From Thermoleophilaceae bacterium (lineage in GTDB: Bacteria; Actinomycetota; Thermoleophilia; Solirubrobacterales; JACPNS01): a DNA stretch of 48,268 nucleotides. Shown here piece by piece: positions 21,404 to 29,842 of the stretch. Position numbers and translations under genes: made by a program. The notes under the pieces were generated by a model. It was not told the DNA's origin. It did no database searches and saw nothing but the letters and a program-made list of their open reading frames with translations. Position 1 is the stretch's first letter. The number at the start of each line of letters is the position of its first letter. The stretch spans positions 1-48,268 of the forward strand of contig JAEMSX010000015.1 in the NCBI GenBank assembly GCA_016462645.1, given 5' to 3'.

Positions 21404-24156
21404 CCCGTGTTACGCAGACCGCCGGCGATGCCGTTGACGGTCAGCAGGCTGAGCCTGCGCAGGAGCTCGTCCCCGGAACCCCCGGCGGCGCGCAACTGGC
21501 GCAAAAGCTCGATCTGCACGTAGGAGAGCGGGTCAACGTACGGATTGCGACGGTCGATCGACGCCTGCAGGATCGGGGAGCCGTCGAGCAGCCGCTCGTT
21601 GCCGCGCAGCCGGGCGAGCTCGGATGAGGTGCGATCGAACTCGGTCTCGACGGCCGTCCAGATGCGCTCGCGGGCTTCCGCGTTCTCCCAGAGGTCGAAG
21701 TAGCGGCGGGCGATCCCGAGGTCGGCCTTCGCACAGGCCATCTCGGCGTTGCTGATCAGGGCGTCGAAGAACGGCCACTCCGCCGTCATGCGCGCGAGCT
21801 CGTCGTCGCCGAACTGCTCGCGTGCTGCGACCAGCGCCGTACCGAGCCCGTACCAGGCAGGCAGGATCACGCGCGCCTGCGTCCACGAGAAGACCCAGGG
21901 AATCGCGCGCAGGTCGCCGATCCCGCTTGCGGCCCCGCGGCGCGCCGGCCGCGAGCCGAGCTGCAGCTGGGAGATCTGGTCGACCGGCGTGACGTTCATG
22001 AAGCATTCGACGAAGTCCGGGTCGTCGTAGACCAACGCGCGGTAGGCGCTCGCCGACTCCGCCGCCATCAGGTCGAGGATCTCGTTTGCGAGCGCGACGG
22101 TCTCCTCGGACACCGAGGGTTCGCGCTGCGTCATCGAAACGAGCGTCGCGCCGGCCGCGAGCTCGAGTTCGCGGTGTGCGATCTCCTCGACGGCGTACTT
22201 CGCCGCCATCACCTCGCCCTGCTCAGTCGTCTTGAGGCGGCCGTCAACGGCGCCCGGCGGGAGCGAGAGAATCGCCCGCCGCGTCGGACCGCCGCCGCGG
22301 CCGACGACGCCGCCACGGCCGTGGAAGAACAACCAGCTCACACCGTGCTCGCGGAACACGTCGACCATCATCAGTTGGGCGCGATAGGCGGCCCAGCTCG
22401 AGGCGACGTACCCGACGTCCTTGTTCGAGTCGGAGTAACCGACCATGACTTCCTGGACATCCTCCATCGCGGCGAGCGCCCGGCGGTAACACGGCGTCTC
22501 GAGCAGGGTCCGGATGATCTTCGGCGCCGCCTCAAGCGCCGCGCCGCTCTCGAACAGTGGCGCGATCCGCAGCTCGGCCTCGTCGCCGCCGGCGCGGCTC
22601 ATCGTCGACTCCTTCATCAGGAGCAACACCTCGAGCACGTCCTCGGGGCCTTCAACCCCGCTGATGATGTAGGTCAGGATCGCTCCGCGGTGGCGACCTT
22701 CGATCGCCCGCTCGATCATGCGGAAGGTCTCGATCACCTCCCGCGTCTCAGGCGCGAAGCCGGTCACGTCCTGAGGGATCAACGGGCGGTGATTCTCGAT
22801 CTCGACCGAGAGCAGGGCGCAGCGCGCCTCGCTGGAGAGCGCGCTGTAGTCGGACTCAATGCCCAGCGCGGCGAAGACCTCGTGCAGCGCCTCCCTGTGG
22901 CGCCGCGCGTGCTGGCGCACGTCAACCTTCGCGAAGTGGAATCCGAAGACCTCAACCTGGCGGATGACGTCGTGAATGTCACCGCCGGCCGCGAGGTCCC
23001 CGCGGTCCTTGTGCAGGCAGTCGCGTGCGAGCGTGAGATCGTCGAGCAGTTCATTCGAGTGCGCGTAGCCGGTCGGCTCATCGGCGCGGGTTGCCTCGAT
23101 GCGGCGACGCAGCAGCGAGAACACGCGTCGGTAGGGCTCCCGCGGGTTGCGCGCCGCGAGGTCTGCCGCGAGTTCCGGGAAGCGCTCAGCGTTGGCCGCG
23201 AGCAACGCCTCGAGATCGGTCGCGCGGTGGCCCTGCTGCTCAGCGTATGAAGACCGCTCGGCGAGCAACTCGACGCGGCGCTCGAGAAAATGCAGGCACT
23301 GATCGCGCATCAATTCGAGCGCGGCCACGGTCACGTCCGGCGTGACGAAGGGATTGCCGTCGCGGTCGCCGCCGATCCAGGAGCCCATGCGCAGCACGCG
23401 CGGGACTTCCGCGGCGCCGCCCTCGGACTCGGCGTCCGGAAACACGTCCGTGACAGCCGCCTCGAGGTCGCGGTAGATCATCGGGATCACGTCGCCGAGC
23501 GTCGAGTTGAAGTAGGCCAGTCCCGATCGCACTTCGTCGAGCACGGTCGGGAAGACGGCGCGGATCTCATCTGAGCCCCACAACTCATGGACGGTCGCGG
23601 CGAGGCGTCGGCGCACGTCGGCGTCGTCGCCGCCGAGGCCGGGCTGCTCGTCAAGGTCGCGCAGCAGATGGAAGATGCGCGCCTGCTTGGCGATGATCGT
23701 GCGGCGGCGCGCTTCGGTCGGGTGCGCGGTCATCACGAGGTCGATCTTCACGCTGCCCAGCAGTTCCGAGAGGCGTTCGGCAGATCCGGCGTATTCGGCG
23801 AGCTGGCCGACAGCCTCGCGGATCGAGCCACCACGTGGCGCCGGAGCAATCGCGGTCTCGCGCGCCCGCAGGCGGCGCACACGGTCGTTGTCCTCAGCAA
23901 GATTGATCAGCTGGAACCAGCGCGTGAGCGAGCGCACGAGCAGTTCGGTCATGCGCGGGGACAAGCCGTCGACCAACGCCTGCAGCTCCTCGGGCGCGCC
24001 ATCGTCACCCTCGCGGGCGCGACTCGCGAGCACCACGGCGCGGCGGTGCAGGTCGATCGCAGGGCCGCCCTCGCTGCTGGCGACAACCTCGGCGAGGATC
24101 TCGGTCAGAAGTTCAGCGTCCTGCTCGAACGTTCTGCTGGTGACGATTCCTGCCAT
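21400..24156 (-). CDS. ppc: phosphoenolpyruvate carboxylase
   Basis: The 918-residue product is a full-length PEP carboxylase, which makes oxaloacetate from PEP and bicarbonate to refill the TCA cycle. Signature regions are VMTAHPTEARRRTI with the catalytic His, GSWIGGDRDGNPFVT, KVDVRQHARRH, MVGYSDSNKDVGY, LFFHGRGGVVGRGGGPT with the glycine-rich mobile loop, and the C-terminal TVNGIAGGLRNTG, where the terminal NTG is conserved. Many allosteric-site residues appear present. No Shine-Dalgarno sequence is evident. The gene lies 53 bp downstream of an LLM-family gene on the same strand and overlaps thpR by 4 bp. Confidence 0.97.
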   Translation of the reverse strand: MAGIVTSRTFEQDAELLTEILAEVVASSEGGPAIDLHRRAVVLASRAREGDDGAPEELQALVDGLSPRMTELLVRSLTRWFQLINLAEDNDRVRRLRARETAIAPAPRGGSIREAVGQLAEYAGSAERLSELLGSVKIDLVMTAHPTEARRRTIIAKQARIFHLLRDLDEQPGLGGDDADVRRRLAATVHELWGSDEIRAVFPTVLDEVRSGLAYFNSTLGDVIPMIYRDLEAAVTDVFPDAESEGGAAEVPRVLRMGSWIGGDRDGNPFVTPDVTVAALELMRDQCLHFLERRVELLAERSSYAEQQGHRATDLEALLAANAERFPELAADLAARNPREPYRRVFSLLRRRIEATRADEPTGYAHSNELLDDLTLARDCLHKDRGDLAAGGDIHDVIRQVEVFGFHFAKVDVRQHARRHREALHEVFAALGIESDYSALSSEARCALLSVEIENHRPLIPQDVTGFAPETREVIETFRMIERAIEGRHRGAILTYIISGVEGPEDVLEVLLLMKESTMSRAGGDEAELRIAPLFESGAALEAAPKIIRTLLETPCYRRALAAMEDVQEVMVGYSDSNKDVGYVASSWAAYRAQLMMVDVFREHGVSWLFFHGRGGVVGRGGGPTRRAILSLPPGAVDGRLKTTEQGEVMAAKYAVEEIAHRELELAAGATLVSMTQREPSVSEETVALANEILDLMAAESASAYRALVYDDPDFVECFMNVTPVDQISQLQLGSRPARRGAASGIGDLRAIPWVFSWTQARVILPAWYGLGTALVAAREQFGDDELARMTAEWPFFDALISNAEMACAKADLGIARRYFDLWENAEARERIWTAVETEFDRTSSELARLRGNERLLDGSPILQASIDRRNPYVDPLSYVQIELLRQLRAAGGSGDELLRRLSLLTVNGIAGGLRNTG

Positions 24157-24209
24157 ATCGGCAGAAGCTTGTCACACGTCGGCCGCTCGCTTGTTATCCG
24201 GTTGGTGAA

Positions 24210-25268
24210 TCAGGCGGGTGCAGTTTGCGCCGAACCGGCTTCGCGCCGCGCGACTTCTTCGCGCACAATCGGCGCGACCTTCGTGCCGAACAATTCGATC
24301 GACCTCAGCGCGACATCGTGCGGCATGCGGCCCATGCTGCCCTGCGCCAGGAAGCGCGAGTTGCCGAACAACTCGTGCTCGCGCAGGATCTTCTCGGCGA
24401 TCGCCTCGGGCTCGCCGATCCAGGGGATGCCGTCACCGGCGATCCGCGCGTTGAAACCGGCGCGGTCCATCGGCGGCCAGCCGCGTTCGCGGCCGATCTT
24501 GTTCATCGTCGCTGAGTAGTACTCGTAGTAGTCGTCGCGCATCGTCGGAGACTCACTCACGAAGACGTGCGAGTTGATGCCCAGCGGCAGCTCGCCGTGG
24601 CCGGCCTGTTCGGAGGCGCGGCGATACAGCTCGACCAGCGGGGCAAAGCGGTCGGGCGTGCCGCCGATGATCGCAATCGCCAGCGGCAGTCCCATCAGGC
24701 CGGCGCGCGCAACCGACTCCGGCGATCCGCCGACCGCAATCCAGACCGGAAGCGGCTCCTGCACAGCGCGCGGAAAGACGCCGCGATTGTCGATGCTGGG
24801 GCGGTGCTTGCCCTCCCACGTGACGTACTCGTTCTCGCGAATCTTCAGCAGCAGCTCGAGGTGCTCGATGAAAAGTTCGTCGTAGTCATCGAGCGACTGA
24901 CCGAAGAGCGGGAAAGTCTCGGTGAACGATCCGCGCCCGGCCATGACCTCGGCGCGACCGCCGCTGATCAGGTCGACAGTCGCGAACTCCTCGTAGACGC
25001 GCACGGGGTCGGCGCTGCTGAGCACCGTGACGGCGCTGGTCAGACGGATGTTCTTCGTGCGCGCGGCGATTGCGGCCAGTGCGACTGTCGGCGAGGAGAC
25101 GGTGAAGTCCGGGCGATGGTGTTCGCCGACTCCGAAGACGTCGAGCCCGACCTGGTCGGCAAGCTCGGCCTCCTCGATCAGGTTCTTCATGCGCTCCTCA
25201 CCACTGAAGAGCGCGTTGCCCTCGTAGTCCGAGCCGTTGTCCGCGAATGTGACCACTCCAAGTTCCAT
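24210..25268 (-). CDS. LLM-class flavin-dependent oxidoreductase
   Basis: The 352-residue product is a luciferase-like (bacterial luciferase/F420-type TIM barrel) enzyme: MELGVVTFADNG, GLDVFGVGEHHRPDF, RIRLTSAVTVLSSADPVRVYEEFATVDLISGGRAEVMAGRGSF and PLPVWIAVGGSPESVARAGLMGLPLA are diagnostic. Substrate and cofactor (FMN or F420) cannot be told from sequence. I chose ATG 25268, not the longer frame: the family motif starts here, and TATGAT (25280-25275 on the minus strand) ends 6 nt upstream, so the mRNA is probably leaderless. An inverted repeat at 25285-25304 overlaps the promoter. Confidence 0.88.
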   Translation of the reverse strand: MELGVVTFADNGSDYEGNALFSGEERMKNLIEEAELADQVGLDVFGVGEHHRPDFTVSSPTVALAAIAARTKNIRLTSAVTVLSSADPVRVYEEFATVDLISGGRAEVMAGRGSFTETFPLFGQSLDDYDELFIEHLELLLKIRENEYVTWEGKHRPSIDNRGVFPRAVQEPLPVWIAVGGSPESVARAGLMGLPLAIAIIGGTPDRFAPLVELYRRASEQAGHGELPLGINSHVFVSESPTMRDDYYEYYSATMNKIGRERGWPPMDRAGFNARIAGDGIPWIGEPEAIAEKILREHELFGNSRFLAQGSMGRMPHDVALRSIELFGTKVAPIVREEVARREAGSAQTAPA

Positions 25269-25274
25269 GTGGCC

Positions 25275-25304
25275 ATCATAGCACAATCGGACTACAGTCC
25301 GGTT
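25275..25304 (-). promoter_or_regulatory. promoter and operator of the LLM gene
   Basis: The -10 TATGAT (25280-25275) lies 6 nt before the LLM start. Immediately upstream, AATCGGACTACAGTCCGGTT (25285-25304) is an inverted repeat with 9-bp arms around a central AC, broken by one mismatch; the inner CGGACT/AGTCCG is perfect. Such a site fits a dimeric repressor. It lies between this gene and the divergent HAD operon, so it could act on both. Confidence 0.55.
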
Positions 25305-25350
25305 AGGCGTCGCGGGCGATTGTGACCGGCGATCGCTTACCGTCAGGGGG

Positions 25351-26013
25351 ATGCCAGTAGAAGCGGTGATTTTCGACATGGACGGCGTGATCGTGGAGTC
25401 CGAAGCCCTGTGGGACAAGGCACGCGAGGACCTTGTCAAGGAAACGGGCGGCCGCTGGGGCGCCGGCGCGCAGGAGGCGATGATGGGCATGGCTTCACAC
25501 GAGTGGTCGGTCTACGTGCGCGATGAGTTGGAGGTGCCGATGAGCGCCGAGGAGATCTCACGCGACGTCGTCGCGCGGCTCGAGGCGCTCTACCGCGAGG
25601 ACCTCCCGTTGATCGAGGGCTCGGCCGAAGCCGTCCACGCAGCGGCCGAGCACTGGCCGGTCGCGATCGCCTCATCGAGCAACCGGGAACTGATCGATCT
25701 GATCGCGGAACTCGCCGGGATCCACCATGTGCTGCGGACCACCGTCTCCTCGGAAGAGGCTGGACGCGGCAAACCCTCGCCGGACGTCTTCCTGCTGGCG
25801 GCAGAGCAACTGGGCGTCGAGCCGGAGAACTGCGTGGTGATTGAGGACAGCGCGAACGGAATTCGTGCCGGGGTGGCGGCCGGCATGAAAGTGATCGCGA
25901 TCCCGAACCGCGACTTCCCGCCGTCGCCGGACGCGCTCGACCTCGCCACACTGGTGATCGACCGTCTCCCTGACCTGACCAATGCAACGATCGAACACGC
26001 GGGGAACTCATGA
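25351..26013 (+). CDS. HAD-superfamily phosphatase (beta-phosphoglucomutase-like)
   Basis: The 220-residue product is a HAD subfamily IA hydrolase: motif I FDMDGVIVESE (nucleophile D9 and acid/base D11), motif II IASSSNRE, motif III Lys in GRGKPSPDVFLLAAE, and motif IV VIEDSANGIRAG. The C1-type helical cap follows motif I. The family dephosphorylates or isomerises small sugar phosphates; the substrate is unknown. TACCGT ends 7 nt before the ATG. It is the first gene of a three-gene operon with 4-bp overlaps (HAD, esterase, LLM enzyme). Confidence 0.88.
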   Translation: MPVEAVIFDMDGVIVESEALWDKAREDLVKETGGRWGAGAQEAMMGMASHEWSVYVRDELEVPMSAEEISRDVVARLEALYREDLPLIEGSAEAVHAAAEHWPVAIASSSNRELIDLIAELAGIHHVLRTTVSSEEAGRGKPSPDVFLLAAEQLGVEPENCVVIEDSANGIRAGVAAGMKVIAIPNRDFPPSPDALDLATLVIDRLPDLTNATIEHAGNS

Positions 26014-26657
26014 CCACACTGGATTTCATGGAACGCCCTTCCGACGGACCGGCGACCGGCGCGCTTTTTCTGCACCACGGCCGTGGCTCCTGGGAAGGCG
26101 ACCTGCTGCCGCTGGCAGACTTCTTCGACCCGCAGCGCCGCCTCCACGTGATCGCGCCGCGCGCGCCACTCCAGATCGGCGATGCCCAGGGCTTCCATTG
26201 GTACACCGTTCCGCGCGTCGGCTACCCCGACCCCGCGACCTTCCACGCCGCCCGCCGGGCGCTCGCCGATTTCCACGACGATCAGCTGGAGCGGATCGCG
26301 GTCAGCCACGACCGCGCCGTCCTCGGCGGGTTCTCGATGGGCGCGGTGATGAGCTTCACGCTCGCGCTCTCGGCCGATCGTCCGACGCCGGCCGGAATCC
26401 TCGCGATGTCGGGATTCATCCCGGTTCTCGACGACAACAGCTGGCAACCTGACTTCGATTCGCGCCCCGAGCTGCCCGTCTTTCTTGCGCACGGAAGGCT
26501 CGATCCGGTGATCGACTTCGGCTTCGCCGAGATCGCGCATTCGAAGCTTGAGACCGCCGGTCTGCCGACGGAGTTCCTGCCGTTCGACGGCGGTCACGAA
26601 GTCGCCATGGCAGAGATGGCGCCGATCGCCGAGTGGCTCGCGCGAACGCTTCCGTGA
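26010..26657 (+). CDS. alpha/beta hydrolase, phospholipase/carboxylesterase family
   Basis: The 215-residue product matches the small carboxylesterase group (YpfH/dienelactone-like): LFLHHGRGSWEGD oxyanion region, nucleophile elbow GGFSMGAVMS (GxSxG), acid in LAHGRLDPVI and base in DGGHEVAM. It should hydrolyse short acyl esters; the true substrate is unknown. The ATG overlaps the HAD stop (ATGA), and its own stop overlaps the GTG start of the LLM gene, so the three are translationally coupled. Confidence 0.85.
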   Translation: MTTLDFMERPSDGPATGALFLHHGRGSWEGDLLPLADFFDPQRRLHVIAPRAPLQIGDAQGFHWYTVPRVGYPDPATFHAARRALADFHDDQLERIAVSHDRAVLGGFSMGAVMSFTLALSADRPTPAGILAMSGFIPVLDDNSWQPDFDSRPELPVFLAHGRLDPVIDFGFAEIAHSKLETAGLPTEFLPFDGGHEVAMAEMAPIAEWLARTLP

Positions 26658-27655
26658 GCGAGTTCAAGCTCAGCGTGCTCGATCAGACTCCGGTCCCCGA
26701 AGGGTTGACCGGCGGCGACGCGCTGCGCAACACGCTCGATCTCGCCAGGGCCGCGGACGCGCTCGGCTACCACCGCTACTGGCTCGCCGAGCACCACGGC
26801 CTCTCGCTCGCGGGGCCGGCGCCCGAGGTGCTCGCCGGACCGGTCGCCGCCGCGACCGAGCGCATTCGCGTGGGCAGCGGCGGAGTGATGCTGCCGCACT
26901 ACTCGCCGTTCAAGGTCGCCGAGAGCTTCAGCCTGCTCGCCGGCCTCTTCCCCGGCCGCATCGACCTGGCGATCGGTCGCGCCAGCGGCACCGAGCCGAT
27001 CACCCAGTTCGCGCTGCAACGCGATCGCCGCCACGCCGCGGCCGACGACTTCCCGCAGCAGCTGCTCGAGCTGCTCGCCTACTTCCGCCAGGAACTGCCC
27101 AAGGACCATCCGTTCTGGAAGCTCCAGTTCGCGCTTCCCGGCGGAGACGAGCAGCCGGAGATCTGGCTGCTCGGCTCCTCGCAGCAGTCCGGCATCTGGG
27201 CCAAGGAGCTGGGCCTCCCCTACGCGTTCGCCGACTTCATCAACAGCGACGGCGCGCCGATCGCGATCTCCTACCGCGGCGGTTTCGAGCCGTCGAAGGA
27301 GCTGACAGCCCCGCATTCGATGGTCGGCCTGTGGGTGCTCTGCGCCGAGACGACCGAGGAGGCCCGCGAGCTGGCGGCTTCGATCCAGATGTCGATGCTC
27401 ATGTTGCGCCGCGGCACGCCGATCAAGGTCCCGCCGGTCGCCGAGGCCGTCGAGTTCCTGCGTTCAGAGGGACGCGAGCCCGGCGTGAGCAACTCGCGGC
27501 GGATCATCGTGGGCGATCCCGAAACGGTCAGGACCGGGATCGAAGAGGCCGTCGAGGAGTATCGCGCCGACGAGGCGATTCTCGTGACGATCACGCATGA
27601 GCACGCTGCGCGCAGGCGTTCGTACGAGCTTGTCGCGAACGCGTTCGGGCTCTAG
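26654..27655 (+). CDS. LLM-class flavin-dependent oxidoreductase, MsnO8-type group 1
   Basis: The 333-residue product has the wording of the luciferase-family group 1 oxidoreductases: LSVLDQTPVPEG, LGYHRYWLAEHH, APEVLAGPVAAATERIRVGSGGVMLPHYSPFKVAE, and LFPGRIDLAIGRASGTEP, with IWLLGSSQQSG and LPYAFADFIN later. These are FMN-dependent TIM-barrel monooxygenase-like proteins, mostly without known substrates. The GTG at 26654 overlaps the esterase stop (GTGA), so I prefer it to the start 21 bp upstream. Its stop interlocks with that of the convergent permease gene in CTAG (27652-27655). Confidence 0.88.
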   Translation: MSEFKLSVLDQTPVPEGLTGGDALRNTLDLARAADALGYHRYWLAEHHGLSLAGPAPEVLAGPVAAATERIRVGSGGVMLPHYSPFKVAESFSLLAGLFPGRIDLAIGRASGTEPITQFALQRDRRHAAADDFPQQLLELLAYFRQELPKDHPFWKLQFALPGGDEQPEIWLLGSSQQSGIWAKELGLPYAFADFINSDGAPIAISYRGGFEPSKELTAPHSMVGLWVLCAETTEEARELAASIQMSMLMLRRGTPIKVPPVAEAVEFLRSEGREPGVSNSRRIIVGDPETVRTGIEEAVEEYRADEAILVTITHEHAARRRSYELVANAFGL

Positions 27656-28428
27656 TACTCGGCGCGCTGCACGCGCGCGACAGCCGCGCCGACGAGCGCG
27701 ACGATCCAGATCCCGAGCACGCCGATCGACGTCGCCAACGAGAGCGCCGATGCGTTGGTGTCGGGGCCCGCGGTCTGCGCCTCACGCGTGACTGCTGCGC
27801 CCACCAGGATCGGATAGAAGAGGTCCCCGGCCGTGTGCGAGACGTACTCCCAGATCAACGCCGCCGCGAGCACACCGGCAAAGTTCAGCACGATCGCGAC
27901 CGCGATCGCTACGCCGTTGGACTTCAGAAACGTGCCGATGCTGAGCGCGAGCAAGCCGTAGAGCGCTCCGCCGACCCAGACCATGTAGAACATCTGCCAG
28001 AAGGCGCTGAAGCCTTCGGGGTCGCCCGGCGCGACCGGGGTGGATGCGTCACCGAACACGAGCGCGATCAATGCGGCCAGCGCGAGGGCGGGCAGCGAGA
28101 ACAGCACGAGCGTGCAGAAGAACCCGAGATAGCGAACGGCGACGAGCTTCCAGCGCGCCTGGCCCGTGAGCACGAGATAGCGCATCGTTCCCTGATCGAC
28201 GTCGTAGGCCCCGGCGATCGCCCCGATCACCACTGAGCAGATCACCACGACCGCGCCGAGCAGGCCCGCACTGTTGTTGAGAATCTCCGAGCCCGACGGA
28301 CTGCTGCTCGTGGTCAGCACCCAGATCAGGATGATCACGGAGATCAGCAGCGCGACCGCGAGCGAGCCGAAGAAGGAGCCGCGCCGTCCGGTCTGACGAA
28401 TGACCTCTGCCTTCAGAAGATTGATCAC
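27652..28428 (-). CDS. ABC-2 family permease
   Basis: The 258-residue product has about six membrane helices and resembles the BcrB/NatB-like ABC-2 permeases: MINLLKAEVIRQTGRRGSF at the N terminus, VVVICSVVIGAIAGAYDVDQGTMRYLVLTGQARWKLVAVRYLG in the first half, and a large extracytoplasmic loop before the last helix (SHTAGDLFYPILVGAAVTREAQTAGPD). It pairs with the ATPase encoded upstream; the genes overlap by 4 bp. The transported substrate is unknown. Confidence 0.83.
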   Translation of the reverse strand: MINLLKAEVIRQTGRRGSFFGSLAVALLISVIILIWVLTTSSSPSGSEILNNSAGLLGAVVVICSVVIGAIAGAYDVDQGTMRYLVLTGQARWKLVAVRYLGFFCTLVLFSLPALALAALIALVFGDASTPVAPGDPEGFSAFWQMFYMVWVGGALYGLLALSIGTFLKSNGVAIAVAIVLNFAGVLAAALIWEYVSHTAGDLFYPILVGAAVTREAQTAGPDTNASALSLATSIGVLGIWIVALVGAAVARVQRAEY

Positions 28429-29354
28429 AGATCTCCCTCCCCACCGGTGATGTCGAGGAAGCGCTGCTCGAGCGATTCCTGGATCGGGTAGAGCGAGACG
28501 ATCCCGATCCCGGCGTCGAAGAGCGTCTTGCCGGTGCGGGTCAGAGTTTCGTCGTCGGCCTGCGCGACCGTCAGTGTCAGGCCGCCGAACTCGTCCGTTG
28601 CCACCGCGCTGACGAACTCGCTCGCGTGAAGCAGCGGCGCTGCGGCGTCGAGGTCGGTGGTGCGCACGTAGACCTTCTGCGCGCCGCCGCTGACCAGCTC
28701 GTCGACGGATCCGAACGCGATCATCCGGCCCTTCTGGATGATCGCGACGTCGTCGGCGATCTTCTGGACTTCGCCGAGAATGTGCGAGGAGATGAAGACG
28801 CTGCGGCCCTCGTCCACGAAGGACCGGATCAGCTCACGGAACTCCGCGAGGCCCGCGGGGTCAAGGCCGTTGGTCGGCTCGTCGAGGATCAGCAGCTTCG
28901 GGTCGTTGAGCAGCGCGCGGGCGACGCCGAGGCGCTGGCGCATTCCCAGCGAGTAGGTCTTGACAGCCTCGTCGGCGCGATCATCGAGGCGCACGCGCTT
29001 GAGCGAATCCTCGATCCGGCCCTCGGCGCCGTCGCCGAAGTGGTCGGCCCAGACCGTGAGGTTCTGGCGGCCGGTCAGGTAGGGGTAGAAGCGCGGCTCC
29101 TCGACGATCCCACCGACTTCGGCGAGCGCGGCAGCCGTGTGCGAGGGGATCTTGTAGCCGCAGACCTCGATCTCGCCGCTGGTCGAACGCGCGAGTCCGA
29201 GCATCATGCGGATCAGCGTGGTCTTGCCGCAGCCGTTCGGTCCGAGCCACGCGAAGCAGCGCCCGGCAGGCACGTCGACGGTCACATCGTCGACCGCGGT
29301 GAGCTGGCCGAAGCGTTTGGTGACGCCCTCGAGGTGGATCACGTGTTCAGACAT
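28425..29354 (-). CDS. ABC transporter ATP-binding protein (BcrA/CcmA-type)
   Basis: The 309-residue product has Walker A WLGPNGCGKTTLIRMMLGL, a Q-loop-region VGGIVEEPRFYPYLTGRQNL, the atypical signature YSLGMRQRLGVARALL, Walker B LLILDEPTNGLDPAG and the H-loop ISSHILGEVQ. The C-terminal 90 residues form the usual regulatory extension. The YSLGMRQRL and PRFYPYLTGRQNL wording places it with bacitracin/lantibiotic-type exporters. I chose ATG 29354 because TAGGGT ends 7 nt upstream and the longer frame has no conserved residues. Confidence 0.88.
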   Translation of the reverse strand: MSEHVIHLEGVTKRFGQLTAVDDVTVDVPAGRCFAWLGPNGCGKTTLIRMMLGLARSTSGEIEVCGYKIPSHTAAALAEVGGIVEEPRFYPYLTGRQNLTVWADHFGDGAEGRIEDSLKRVRLDDRADEAVKTYSLGMRQRLGVARALLNDPKLLILDEPTNGLDPAGLAEFRELIRSFVDEGRSVFISSHILGEVQKIADDVAIIQKGRMIAFGSVDELVSGGAQKVYVRTTDLDAAAPLLHASEFVSAVATDEFGGLTLTVAQADDETLTRTGKTLFDAGIGIVSLYPIQESLEQRFLDITGGEGDL

Positions 29355-29407
29355 TCGCGCCACCCTATCGGCGCGTACGGGGGACCTGACCGGTAAGAAT
29401 CTTCGCC

Positions 29408-29842
29408 ATGGGAGATCAGGACCGCGTGCCGCCGCACAGCGAAAACATCGGGCAGCTCTCGGATCGCGAGTTCGACGAACTCGAGGACTACAGCGAAGAG
29501 TTGGCCAAATCACACGGGACGAACGTGACCCCTGACGCGTTTGATCACCTTGTGAGCGTCGCGATCGATCGGCTCCCCGAGGAGTTTCGCGTGCACCTCG
29601 AGGCCGTCCCCGTGATCGTCTCGGATCTCGGCCGGCAGCACGGCGCGTACGGGCTCTACCAGGGCGACACCGTCGCCTACGACAACTACCCCGACCGCAT
29701 CCTGATCTTCCGCGACACGCTGCTGCGCGACTTCGGCCACAACCCGGAACTGCTCACCGCGCAGGTCGAACGCACGCTGCGCCATGAACTCGCACACCAC
29801 CTCGGCTGGGACGAGCCGGGCGTCGCAAAGCTCGGTCTCTAG
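29408..29842 (+). CDS. minimal zincin metallopeptidase-family protein
   Basis: The 144-residue product is a short zincin: HELAHHLGWDE gives the zinc ligands H126 and H130 with catalytic E127, followed by the acidic pair typical of the family. The N-terminal half contains FDHLVSVAIDRLPEEFRVHLEAVPVIVSD. Family members are small cytoplasmic proteins of unknown substrate. A TAAGAAT element ends 7 nt before the ATG. The stop interlocks with that of the convergent CDGSH gene in CTAG (29839-29842). Confidence 0.85.
   Translation: MGDQDRVPPHSENIGQLSDREFDELEDYSEELAKSHGTNVTPDAFDHLVSVAIDRLPEEFRVHLEAVPVIVSDLGRQHGAYGLYQGDTVAYDNYPDRILIFRDTLLRDFGHNPELLTAQVERTLRHELAHHLGWDEPGVAKLGL

Noticed and set aside
22174-23250. 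Open frame of 358 codons antisense to ppc
   Set aside because: Lies wholly inside the conserved PEP carboxylase gene and shows composition of a shadow frame.
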